Positions 35,157 to 42,462 of a DNA stretch of 64,000 bases are shown one piece after another. The notes beneath the pieces are model-generated. The model did no database searches and had not been told where the DNA came from. It saw only the letters and a program-made list of their open reading frames with translations. The position numbers were made by a program, and so were the translations under genes. The DNA is from CAYYSY01 sp964474355 (GTDB lineage Bacteria > Myxococcota_A > UBA9160 > UBA4427), in assembly GCA_964474355.1 (NCBI GenBank), contig CAYYSY010000312.1:12376-76375 (forward strand), read 5' to 3'. The first letter of the stretch is position 1; each line of letters begins with the position of its first letter.

Positions 35157-36170
35157 TCAGCGATCGTCGTCCTGCTCGCTCCGGAGCTGCCGGTTCATCA
35201 GCATCGTGCCCGCCCGCGCCGGCGTGACCTCGCCGTCGATCACCCGCCGGACCAGCTCGCAGATCGGCAGCTCGACGCCGATGCGATCCGCCAACCGGCA
35301 GGCGGCCTGGGTCGTGCGCACGCCCTCGGCCACCTCGCCCAGGTCGCGGATGATCTCGTCGAGCTTCTGCCCGCGGCCGAGCGCGAGGCCCACCCGCCGG
35401 TTGCGCGACAGGTCACCGGTGCAGGTCAGCACGAGGTCGCCCATGCCCGAGAGTCCGTGCAGGGTGCTCCGGTCGGCGCCGAGCTTGTCGGCGAGGCGCG
35501 CGATCTCGGCGAGGCCGCGCGTCATGAGCGCGGCGCGGGTATTGAGCGCGCCGTCCATGCCGTCGCTCATGCCGACCGCAATGGCGATCACGTTCTTGAG
35601 CGCGCCGCCGATCTCGACGCCCATCACGTCGCTGCTCGAGTAGCAGCGGAACCAGGGGCACGAGAGGTTCGCTTGAACAGCGATCGCGAACGTCTCCTCG
35701 CGGCAGGCGACGGTGACGACGGTCGCGCGCTGCTCGGCGACCTCGCGGGCGAACGAGGGGCCCGACAGCACGACGATGCGCGGGTGATGGGCCTCGGGCA
35801 GCACGTCCTCGAGCACCTGGTGCATGGTCATGCCCGTGTCGTACTCGATGCCCTTCACCGTCGAGACCAGGATCGCGTCGGTCCCGATGAACGGCGCAGC
35901 CCGCGTCATCACCTCGCGGAGGCTCTGACTGGGCACCGCGATGATCACCATCTCCGCGCCCTCGAGCGCCCGCTCGAGTGAGGACGTCGCCTCGATCGAT
36001 GCCGGCAGCTCGAAGCCGGTCAGGTACTTCGGATTGCGGTGATGGGTGTCGATGTGCGCGGCGGCCTTCTCCGACCGCGCCCAGAGACGCACCGGATTCT
36101 CTCGCGCACACAGGATCGCGAGGCACGTGCCGAAGCTGCCGGCACCGAGGACCGTGGTGGGGACGTTCAT
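35157..36170 (-). CDS. gpsA: NAD(P)-dependent glycerol-3-phosphate dehydrogenase
   Basis: A 337-residue enzyme that makes sn-glycerol 3-phosphate from dihydroxyacetone phosphate for phospholipids. The N-terminal Rossmann GAGSFGTCLA, VSTVKGIE, LSGPSFAREVA, EIGGALKNVIAI (catalytic Lys) and SGMGDLVLTCTGDLSRNRRVG match GpsA, and length is normal. The ATG at 36170 is the family N-terminus. Upstream is a non-coding gap with repeated sequence, beyond which the Nuo-like operon runs in the opposite direction. Confidence 0.96.
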   Translation of the reverse strand: MNVPTTVLGAGSFGTCLAILCARENPVRLWARSEKAAAHIDTHHRNPKYLTGFELPASIEATSSLERALEGAEMVIIAVPSQSLREVMTRAAPFIGTDAILVSTVKGIEYDTGMTMHQVLEDVLPEAHHPRIVVLSGPSFAREVAEQRATVVTVACREETFAIAVQANLSCPWFRCYSSSDVMGVEIGGALKNVIAIAVGMSDGMDGALNTRAALMTRGLAEIARLADKLGADRSTLHGLSGMGDLVLTCTGDLSRNRRVGLALGRGQKLDEIIRDLGEVAEGVRTTQAACRLADRIGVELPICELVRRVIDGEVTPARAGTMLMNRQLRSEQDDDR

Positions 36171-36502
36171 GTCTGCCGAGATACCACACATCGGGCGCCC
36201 TGCGGCGTGTGATCTCGTTGACGCTGCGGGGGGCCCACGCCCCGCGATGCATGATCTGATCCACACATCGGCGGTCTCCGCCCAGCGTGTGATCTCGTTG
36301 ACGCTGCGGGGGGCCCTGGCTACGTTCGTGGGCGACGGCTCGCCGAGATCGCCGGCGTCGTCGCCCCCCTGAGCACCCCCCGGACCGAGCGTTCCGCATG
36401 CCGACCGTCGAACCCGACGGAGCCGGCGTCGTGCATGCGGTGACCGGAACGCCGGCCCAACGGGTCGAGCGGACGACCGGCCGACCTCGAGGAGGCGGGT
36501 GC
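36171..36502. other. Intergenic region between gpsA and the Nuo-like operon
   Basis: The 332-bp gap between divergent genes should contain promoters for both. It holds an 80-bp-period imperfect direct repeat (see repeat at 36184-36316). Downstream of it is the Shine-Dalgarno GAGGAGG at 36489-36495 for the first Nuo-like gene. I could not pick a confident -35/-10 pair. Confidence 0.4.
36184..36316. repeat. Direct repeat in the gpsA/nuo gap
   Basis: A 32-base identical block (36205-36236 and 36285-36316) recurs with an 80-base offset; it contains GTGTGATCTCGTTGACGCTG and a G-tract. A second shared block CCACACATCGG occurs at 36184-36194 and 36261-36271. The order block-then-block is the same in both copies, so this is a two-copy tandem duplication with a diverged middle. 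Confidence 0.85.
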
Positions 36503-36841
36503 ATGGGCGAGTACGCTGCGCTGCTGACACTGACCTCGGTCGGCGCACTCGTCGCCGGTCTCCTCGTGCTCTTCCACGTTCGCGTGAAGCCGCGCCGGCG
36601 CCGACGCGATGCATCGGGCGACCCGCCCGTCGACGTGCTCGCCGCCCTCGGCCGGTTCCAGACCTACGCCGCGCTCTTCGTCGCGTTCGGTGGGCTGGCC
36701 CTGCTGCTCGCCGCATGGGCCGCGCGGGTCGATGCTCTCGGCCGCGCCGGCCTCGGCATCGCGGCCCTCGTGACTGCCCCGCTGCTGGTCGGCTTCGCCC
36801 ACTTGATCGCGCAGGGCGGCCTGGGGGACGACGACTCGTGA
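36503..36841 (+). CDS. NuoA-like membrane subunit (divergent)
   Basis: A 112-residue, three-TM protein in the nuoA position of a nuo-like operon. RFQTYAALFVAFGGLALLLAAWAARV aligns roughly with the R-F-x-V-x-F-Y-L-A-x-L-F-x-I-F-D-x-E segment of NuoA, but the conserved FDxE acidic pair is absent (AFGGLA) and the ECG loop motif is missing. Identity as NuoA rests mainly on position, size and topology. The start ATG at 36503 is strongly supported by GAGGAGG eight bases upstream. Its stop overlaps the next GTG (GTGA at 36838-36841). Confidence 0.65.
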   Translation: MGEYAALLTLTSVGALVAGLLVLFHVRVKPRRRRRDASGDPPVDVLAALGRFQTYAALFVAFGGLALLLAAWAARVDALGRAGLGIAALVTAPLLVGFAHLIAQGGLGDDDS

Positions 36842-37803
36842 GCACCGACGCCAGCGCATCCACCTCACTCCGACCGCCGCCCTGGCTCGATCGGATCGGA
36901 CCCGCGTGGTGCGTCGTCGTCGCGGTCGCGAGCGTCGGCGTGATCCCGATGGGCTCGACCTATCTCGCGGGTGATCGGGCGATCTCGCTCGTCATCGCGG
37001 ACCTCGATGGCTCTGCGCTGGTGCCCGCCGCGTTGGTCTGTCTGTCGGCGCTGGGCTTCGCCGCGATGGGCTGGTCGGTCCGCGACGCGGGCGCACGCCG
37101 GGCATGCCTCGGTGCTGGCGCGCAGACGCTCTCGTACGGCGTCGCCTTCGCGCTCGCCGTGCTGCCGCTGGCCCTCGTGCAGGGCTCGCTCGACCTCGTC
37201 GAGATCGTCGCGGGGCAGGACGCGACGTTCACGTTGGGCGACGTCGCCGTGGTGCACGCGCTGCCCGTCCGTGAAGCCTGGCCCGCGTGGCCGAGCCTCC
37301 CGGCCTGGGGCCTGCTGCTGAACCCGCTCGCGGTCGTGCTCGTCACGATCTGCGGGCTCGGCGCGATGCGCCTGCCGCCCTTCGACGGTGTGGCGGCGGA
37401 GGCCGAGGCGCGCACCGCCCTGAACGCCGAGGGCAGCGGACTGCGTCTCGGCAACGCAGTGATCGCCGACTTCGTCAACACGCTCGTGCTGGCGGGCCTG
37501 GTCGTCACGTTCGGGCTCGGTGGCTGGGCGATCCCCTGGCTCGCCGAGTCGGAGCTGCTCTCCGCGCTCGTGCGCGGCTACGGGCCGGGGCTCGGTACAC
37601 TGCTCGGTGCCGGACTGCACGCAGGCAGCTTCGCACTCAAGCTCCTGCTCGTCTTCGTGCTGCTCCGCGCGGTCGGCCGCCGTTTCTCGCCCTTGTCCGA
37701 GTCGCGGATGAGCTTCCTCTGCTTCCGCCTCTTCGTGCCCCTCGCGATCGTCAACGTCTTCGTCACCGGCTACTGGCTGGTCGCGAGGCCGGGGCTCTCA
37801 TGA
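36838..37803 (+). CDS. NuoH-like membrane subunit lacking the N-terminal quinone loop
   Basis: A 321-residue polytopic protein. The C-terminal two-thirds matches NuoH: AQTLSYG (normally AQTLSYE), MRLPPFDGVAAEAEARTALNAEGSG (normally R-x-PFD-x-x-EAE-x-E-x-x-x-G-x-x-x-E-Y-S-G) and LFVPLAIVNVFVTG. The usual first helix and the ERK-x-x-x-x-Q-x-R-x-GPN-R-V-G and ADx-x-K loop that lines the quinone chamber are missing; the N-terminus is a Pro-rich start followed by other helices. GTG at 36838 overlaps the previous stop. The protein ends with ATGA into the nuoJ-like gene. Confidence 0.8.
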   Translation: MSTDASASTSLRPPPWLDRIGPAWCVVVAVASVGVIPMGSTYLAGDRAISLVIADLDGSALVPAALVCLSALGFAAMGWSVRDAGARRACLGAGAQTLSYGVAFALAVLPLALVQGSLDLVEIVAGQDATFTLGDVAVVHALPVREAWPAWPSLPAWGLLLNPLAVVLVTICGLGAMRLPPFDGVAAEAEARTALNAEGSGLRLGNAVIADFVNTLVLAGLVVTFGLGGWAIPWLAESELLSALVRGYGPGLGTLLGAGLHAGSFALKLLLVFVLLRAVGRRFSPLSESRMSFLCFRLFVPLAIVNVFVTGYWLVARPGLS

Positions 37804-38330
37804 CCGCAGCGACCACCACCTTCCACCTGCTCGCCGCGGCCACCCTGCTCGGCGCCCTCGTGCTGATCTTCGGCGCACGGTCGACGGTGGGGGCCGCCCT
37901 CGGCGCGGTGGGCTCGTCCATTGCGGTGGCCGGGCTCTTCGCGTTGCTCTCGGCGCCCTTCCTCGCGATTGCGCAGCTGCTGCTCGTCGTCGGTGCCGGG
38001 CTCGTGGGCCTGCTCTTCGTGGTGCTGCTCGTCGATCTCGACTCGGAGCGCCTGCCCGCGCGCTCGGTGCGGCGACGTGTGGTGAATGGTCTGGGGGTCA
38101 TCGCTGCGGCCTCGCTCGCGGGCATCGTCGTGCTCACGCTCGAGAGCACCGATCGGCCGGATCTGCCCGTCGATGCGGCGGTCGGTGGTCTCTTCTCGCT
38201 CGGTGAGACGCTCTACCGCGAGTTCGCGGCCCCGCTCGTCGGCCTGTCGCTCGTACTGCTGACCGGGCTCGTCGCGAGCCGCGTGCTGGCCGGTGTCGAC
38301 GCCGGTGACACCCACGAGGGAGAGCGCTGA
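37800..38330 (+). CDS. NuoJ-like membrane subunit
   Basis: A 176-residue protein with about five TM helices. LAIAQLLLVVGAGLVGLLFVVLLVDLD aligns with the core NuoJ helix E-x-I-V-Y-A-G-A-x-M-V-L-F-x-F-V, with the conserved Tyr of the pi-bulge replaced by Val. A hydrophilic segment (about residues 80-130) and a final helix follow as in NuoJ. ATG at 37800 overlaps the NuoH-like stop (ATGA). The stop shares a base with the next ATG (TGATG at 38328). Confidence 0.75.
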   Translation: MTAATTTFHLLAAATLLGALVLIFGARSTVGAALGAVGSSIAVAGLFALLSAPFLAIAQLLLVVGAGLVGLLFVVLLVDLDSERLPARSVRRRVVNGLGVIAAASLAGIVVLTLESTDRPDLPVDAAVGGLFSLGETLYREFAAPLVGLSLVLLTGLVASRVLAGVDAGDTHEGER

Positions 38331-38668
38331 TGGTCTCCGTCGATCAGGTCGTCGGGCTCGCCATCGCCCTCTTCGCCATCGGGCTCGTGGGTGCGATCCG
38401 CCGCCGTCACGTCGTGGTCGTGCTCTTCGCCCTGCAGCTCGTGACGATCGCTGCCGCGCTCGCGTTCGTCGGCTTCAATCGCATGTGGGCGGGGCGCGCC
38501 CTCGCCGCGGGTGATGCGGCGGGGCTCGAAGGGCAGGCCTTCGCCTTCGTCGTGCTCGTGGTCGGGGTCGTGCAGCTGCTCGTGGGGATCGGGCTCGCCC
38601 TCGCCGTCCTGCGCCGCCGCGGCTCGGCCGACGTGGATGACGTGAACCTGCTCGGGAGCTCGAGATGA
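38330..38668 (+). CDS. NuoK-like membrane subunit
   Basis: A 112-residue three-TM protein. FAIGLVGAIRRRHVVVVLFALQLVTIAAALAFV matches the NuoK start R-R-N-x-x-x-x-L-x-G-L-E-I-x-x-N-A-x-x-L-x-F-V, and the end matches V-x-x-x-A-A-x-E-x-x-I-G-L-A-L-L-x-x-x-x-R-R-R. Both conserved membrane glutamates (E36 and E72 in E. coli) align with Gln here. Length and topology are otherwise normal. It is coupled on both sides (TGATG before, ATGA after). Confidence 0.8.
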   Translation: MVSVDQVVGLAIALFAIGLVGAIRRRHVVVVLFALQLVTIAAALAFVGFNRMWAGRALAAGDAAGLEGQAFAFVVLVVGVVQLLVGIGLALAVLRRRGSADVDDVNLLGSSR

Positions 38669-40710
38669 GCCCGACCGAGACGGCCGCGCTGGCGTGGATC
38701 CCCGCTGCGCCCCTCTTCGTGGCGCTGGCATTCGGTCTCGCAAGCGGGCTGCTGCGGCGCAACCTCTCCGATCGAAACGTCGCCGCCATCACGTCCGCTG
38801 GCTTCGCCGTGTCCGCGCTGCTGAGCGTGATCTTCTTCGCGAGGCTCGTCGGCGGCGGGCTCGTCACGCCGATCGTCGAGCGCTCGGGCAGCTGGTTCGG
38901 GCTCGGCGTCGGCGCGGAGGCCCTCGACGTGGCCTTCGTGCTCCGGCTCGATCCGCTCTCGTCGTTGCTCTGTGTGCTGGCGAGCTTCATCGGGCTCGCG
39001 ATCCAGCTGCACGCCGGCGTCCACATGTCGCGCAGCGATCACGAGGACGGTGGGCTGCAGCGATTCTGCGCGCACTCGAGCGCGCTGCTCGCGTCGGTGC
39101 TGCTCTTCGTGCTGGCGGACGACATGGTGCTCGCGTTCGCCGCCTGGGTGTCGTGTGGGCTCTTCACGCGGCTGCTCGTCGGCTTCTGGTACAGCGAGGC
39201 CGATCGCACCGCGGCGTTGCAGAAGGTCTCGCTCAGGCAGCGTGCGGGCGACGCGTTCTTCCTCGCTGGTCTGCTCAGCGTCTTCTGGCAGCTCGTCGAC
39301 GGTGGCGGCGCTGATCTCTCGTGGTCGAGCCTGCGCGCGGCGAGTGACACGCTGCTCGCCTCATCACCAGAGGCGGGCGACGGCGAGGCGGCGGCGGTGT
39401 GGACGCCCGCGGTCTTCACGGGTCTGCTCTTCGTGCTCGCTGCCGCGTCGCGCCTCTTCGTGCTCCCGTTCATGTTCGGTCTGCGCGCTGCGTCGGTGGC
39501 GCCTTCGCCCGCGTCGGCGCTGATCCAGTCGGTGGCCATGCCCTGCACCGGCATCCTGCTGCTGGTGCGTGTCTCGTTCCTCATCGAGGCGGTGCCGCTG
39601 CTCGAGACGACGCTCTGCTGGGTCGCGGGCCTGGGCGCCCTGATCTTCGTGCTCGCTTCGCTCACCGAGGACGACGGGCGTCAGATCCTCACGTGGTCGA
39701 CCGCGAGCCAGCTCTCGATCGCGGCGCTGGCCGTCGGGCTCGGCGCCTACGACGTCGCGCTCTTCTTCGTCGTGGCGCATGCGTGCGCCAAGGCGCTGCT
39801 GATTCTCGGCGTCGCCACCGCGAGCAAGGCGCGGGGGCACGAGCACGATCGCAAGAAGCTCCAGCCGCTCGGCCTCGCCATGGTCTGGCCCCAGGCCTTC
39901 ATGCTGATCGGGGGGCTCACGCTGGCCGGTCTGCCACCGACGATCGCGTTCTTCTCGATCGAGCAGGTGCTCGACGCCGCCGACCGCGCCGAGGCGCTGC
40001 CGGGCCATCTCGTGCTCTGCGGCGTCGTGCTGGTGACCGTCTTCTTCACCGCGCTGTCGATGATCCGTCTCTACTACATCGTGTTCCCGGTGCGCTCGTC
40101 CTTCGATCCCGCGCGCCGCCGCCTGCAGTGGGAGCCGCATGGCCCCTCGCTCTGGAGCCTCGGCGCGCTCGCCGTGCTCTGCGTGTTCGGGGGCGTCATC
40201 GGCGTGTCGCAGATCTTCGGCGACCCGTTCGAGATCGAGCAGATGAACAGCCTCTCGGCCTTCTTCGAGCCGGTGCTGCCCGACGCGCATCCGCCACGCA
40301 CCGAGCCCGGGCGGCAGACGATGTGGATCGCGCTGCAGGTGCTCGCCATGGCTGCCGGCAGCGTCGCCGGCCGTGCGCTCTTCCGCGGGCGCGCGGAGCC
40401 GATCCTCGATCTCCGCAATCGACTGCGCGGCCCCGCGCGCCGCGTCGTGCAGGCGTTCGATCCCGACAACGTGTTCGGCTGGCTGGTCATCGCGCCGAGC
40501 TCGGCCGTGGCGCGGGGGCTCGCGCGCGGGCCTTTCGGTGAGCGGCTCCTCGTGTGGCTGCTCGACACCGCGCCCTCCGGCCTGGCGATGTGGCTCGGCG
40601 GTCTGCTCGACCGCCACGGTCAGTCGGGGCAGACGCAGGGTGTGCTGGCGTCGATGCTCGTGGGCGCCGTGTTGATCGTGCTCGGCCTCACGCTCGGCGG
40701 GGTGCTCTGA
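38665..40710 (+). CDS. NuoL-like antiporter-type subunit
   Basis: A 681-residue multi-TM protein of the Mrp/NuoL family. The backbone is clear: SALLASVLLFVLADDMVLAFAAW ... LLVGFWYSEAD, SALIQSVAM, STASQLS, AHACAKALLILG and LPPTIAFFSIEQVL. Compared with E. coli NuoL, the helix 5 Glu (GWEGVG) is Val, the channel Lys229 is Arg, the ALIHAATM His is Gln and the FFSKDE Lys is Ile; the AHACAKALL Lys is kept. The C-terminal region resembles the long lateral helix and last TM. ATG at 38665 overlaps the NuoK-like stop. Confidence 0.88.
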   Translation: MSPTETAALAWIPAAPLFVALAFGLASGLLRRNLSDRNVAAITSAGFAVSALLSVIFFARLVGGGLVTPIVERSGSWFGLGVGAEALDVAFVLRLDPLSSLLCVLASFIGLAIQLHAGVHMSRSDHEDGGLQRFCAHSSALLASVLLFVLADDMVLAFAAWVSCGLFTRLLVGFWYSEADRTAALQKVSLRQRAGDAFFLAGLLSVFWQLVDGGGADLSWSSLRAASDTLLASSPEAGDGEAAAVWTPAVFTGLLFVLAAASRLFVLPFMFGLRAASVAPSPASALIQSVAMPCTGILLLVRVSFLIEAVPLLETTLCWVAGLGALIFVLASLTEDDGRQILTWSTASQLSIAALAVGLGAYDVALFFVVAHACAKALLILGVATASKARGHEHDRKKLQPLGLAMVWPQAFMLIGGLTLAGLPPTIAFFSIEQVLDAADRAEALPGHLVLCGVVLVTVFFTALSMIRLYYIVFPVRSSFDPARRRLQWEPHGPSLWSLGALAVLCVFGGVIGVSQIFGDPFEIEQMNSLSAFFEPVLPDAHPPRTEPGRQTMWIALQVLAMAAGSVAGRALFRGRAEPILDLRNRLRGPARRVVQAFDPDNVFGWLVIAPSSAVARGLARGPFGERLLVWLLDTAPSGLAMWLGGLLDRHGQSGQTQGVLASMLVGAVLIVLGLTLGGVL

Positions 40711-40751
40711 TGCGGGGCCCGATGCATGCGCTGGGGGGGGTGCTCTGATGC
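40699..40751 (+). repeat. 38-bp tandem duplication at the nuoL-nuoM junction
   Basis: GGGGTGCTCTGATGC occurs at 40699-40713 and again at 40737-40751, a 38-base offset. Each copy ends in a TGATG stop/start overlap. It seems that the original nuoL-like/nuoM-like overlap was duplicated, so a spacer is now inserted between the genes. Confidence 0.85.
40710..40748 (+). CDS. 12-residue coupled minigene (duplication product)
   Basis: The first TGATG of the duplicated junction opens a 12-codon frame that encodes MRGPMHALGGVL and closes at the second TGATG, where the nuoM-like ATG begins. Its last residues repeat the NuoL-like C-terminus (LGGVL). It could carry ribosomes across the duplicated spacer by termination-reinitiation. 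The peptide itself is unlikely to have a function. Confidence 0.4.
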   Translation: MRGPMHALGGVL

Positions 40752-42460
40752 AGGGGGTCTCGCTCTCACCCGGCGTCTTCCTCAGCGCGCTCGTGGTGGC
40801 GCCTCTCGTCGTCGCGGCGTTCGTGCTCGTGCTGCACGTCGCGATCGCCCGCGCCGTCGGACGAGATCGGGTGCCCAAGACGCTCTGGCGTCGGATCGGT
40901 CTCTCCGCCTCGGCGTTGCAGCTCGTCGTGGGAGGGGGATGGCTCTGGTCGAGCTTCGATCCCGAAGCCCTGGGTCCGCAGCTCGTCGGACGCTGGGAGT
41001 GGCTGCCCCAATACGGCTTCCACTTCCACTTCGCGATCGACGGGCTCTCGCTCTTCCCGGTGCTGCTCGTGCTCTTCGTCGTGCCGGTGGCATGCTGGTC
41101 CACGCCCTCGAAGGCGGAGCGATTCACCGCCGGTGCGGTCGCGCGGGTGCTCGCCGTGCAGTCGGGCGTGCTCGGCGTGCTGCTCTCGGTGAACGTGATG
41201 CAGCTGCACCTGTTCTGGACCTTGCTGCTGCTGCCGACCTTCTTCGTGATCGTCAGCTGGGGCGGGCCGCGGCCGATGCGCTCGGCGTTCAGCTGGCTGG
41301 TGCCCGCGGCGCTCGGCAGCGCGCTGATGCTCTTCGTGTTGATCGTCGTGCACCGTCTCGGCTACGAGCAGCTGCACGTCTGGGTCTTCGATCTCGTGAG
41401 CGGTCGTGGAAACGGTGCACCGGGTCTGCTCGACGTCGTCGTGCCGGTCCATGGGCCGCAGTCGACGCTCTTCGTGGCGCTGCTCGCGGCGGTCGCCATG
41501 CGGATGCGGGCCTTCCCGTTCCACGTGTGGTCGTCGACGGCGACCGAGCATGCGCCGCCCGACGGCTTCGTCCTGCTCGACGTGCTGCAGGGCGTGGTCG
41601 GCGTCTACATCGTGGTGCGCGTCGGCCTGCCGCTCCTGCCGGAGGGCGCGGCCTCGGTGGCGCCGTGGATGAGCGTCATCGCCGTCGTCGGGCTCGTCTA
41701 CGGCGCACTGGTCGCCGGTGCGCAGCACGATCTGCGCCGCTTGCAGGCGTACGCGCAGACCGCCGCGCTCGGTCTCGTCACCTTGGGTGTGTTCACGCTC
41801 GCCGAGCACGGTCTCGTCGGTGCGCTGATCCATGGCTGGAGCGTGGCGCTCGCGAGCTCGGCCGTGCTCGTGCTGGTCGGCCTGCTCGTCGACCGCCGGG
41901 CGTCGACCGAGCTCTCCGACTACGGCGGGCTCTCGAAGCCGATGCCGGTCTTCTCGCTCCTCTTCGCCGTGTCGCTCTTCGCTTTCTCGGGCATACCCGG
42001 GACGCTCGGCTTCGTGGGCGAGCTGCTCGTGCTTGCCGGTGGGTTCGCGCGCTCGCCGGGCCTGGCGCTCGTCGCGCTGCTCGGTGTGCTGATCTCGGGT
42101 GCGTGTCTGCTGCGCGCCTATCGCGAGGTGGCGCTGGGGCCCGTCGAGAATCCCGAGAACAGGGGGCTCATCGATCTCGGCTGGAGCGAGCGCGCGGGCG
42201 TGCTCGCGCTGCTGCTCCCCGTGATCGTGCTCGGCGTGCATCCGAACCCGATGCTGCGGCGGGTCGAGCCGGCCGTGCTCGAGGTGCTGCACGTGATGGA
42301 GCTGCGGAGTGCGCTGGCCACCGACGCGGAGCTGCCGGGGGACGCTGACGCGCAGCTCGGCGCCGTGTCGGCCGGGGAGCCGAATCATTCCGATCCCGAA
42401 GCGGGCAGCGCGCGACCATCGCCGGGCTCGCAGCTTGCCCGCGCGGCGGAGGCGCCCTGA
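40748..42460 (+). CDS. NuoM-like antiporter-type subunit
   Basis: A 570-residue multi-TM protein. LHLFWTLLLLPTFFVIVSWGG aligns with FFFFWEMMLVPMYFLIALWG of NuoM, where the helix 5 Glu is Thr here. AMRMRAFPFHVW aligns with AVKMPVVPLHGW (Lys to Arg) and DVLQGVVGVYIVVR with ILLKTAAYGLLR (Lys to Gln); GFVGELLVLAGG keeps the Glu of the last half-channel. It has an unusual hydrophilic C-terminal tail of about 70 residues. The start is ATG at 40748, from the second copy of the TGATG duplication. It ends 2 bp before the NuoN-like start. Confidence 0.87.
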   Translation: MQGVSLSPGVFLSALVVAPLVVAAFVLVLHVAIARAVGRDRVPKTLWRRIGLSASALQLVVGGGWLWSSFDPEALGPQLVGRWEWLPQYGFHFHFAIDGLSLFPVLLVLFVVPVACWSTPSKAERFTAGAVARVLAVQSGVLGVLLSVNVMQLHLFWTLLLLPTFFVIVSWGGPRPMRSAFSWLVPAALGSALMLFVLIVVHRLGYEQLHVWVFDLVSGRGNGAPGLLDVVVPVHGPQSTLFVALLAAVAMRMRAFPFHVWSSTATEHAPPDGFVLLDVLQGVVGVYIVVRVGLPLLPEGAASVAPWMSVIAVVGLVYGALVAGAQHDLRRLQAYAQTAALGLVTLGVFTLAEHGLVGALIHGWSVALASSAVLVLVGLLVDRRASTELSDYGGLSKPMPVFSLLFAVSLFAFSGIPGTLGFVGELLVLAGGFARSPGLALVALLGVLISGACLLRAYREVALGPVENPENRGLIDLGWSERAGVLALLLPVIVLGVHPNPMLRRVEPAVLEVLHVMELRSALATDAELPGDADAQLGAVSAGEPNHSDPEAGSARPSPGSQLARAAEAP

Positions 42461-42462
42461 AC

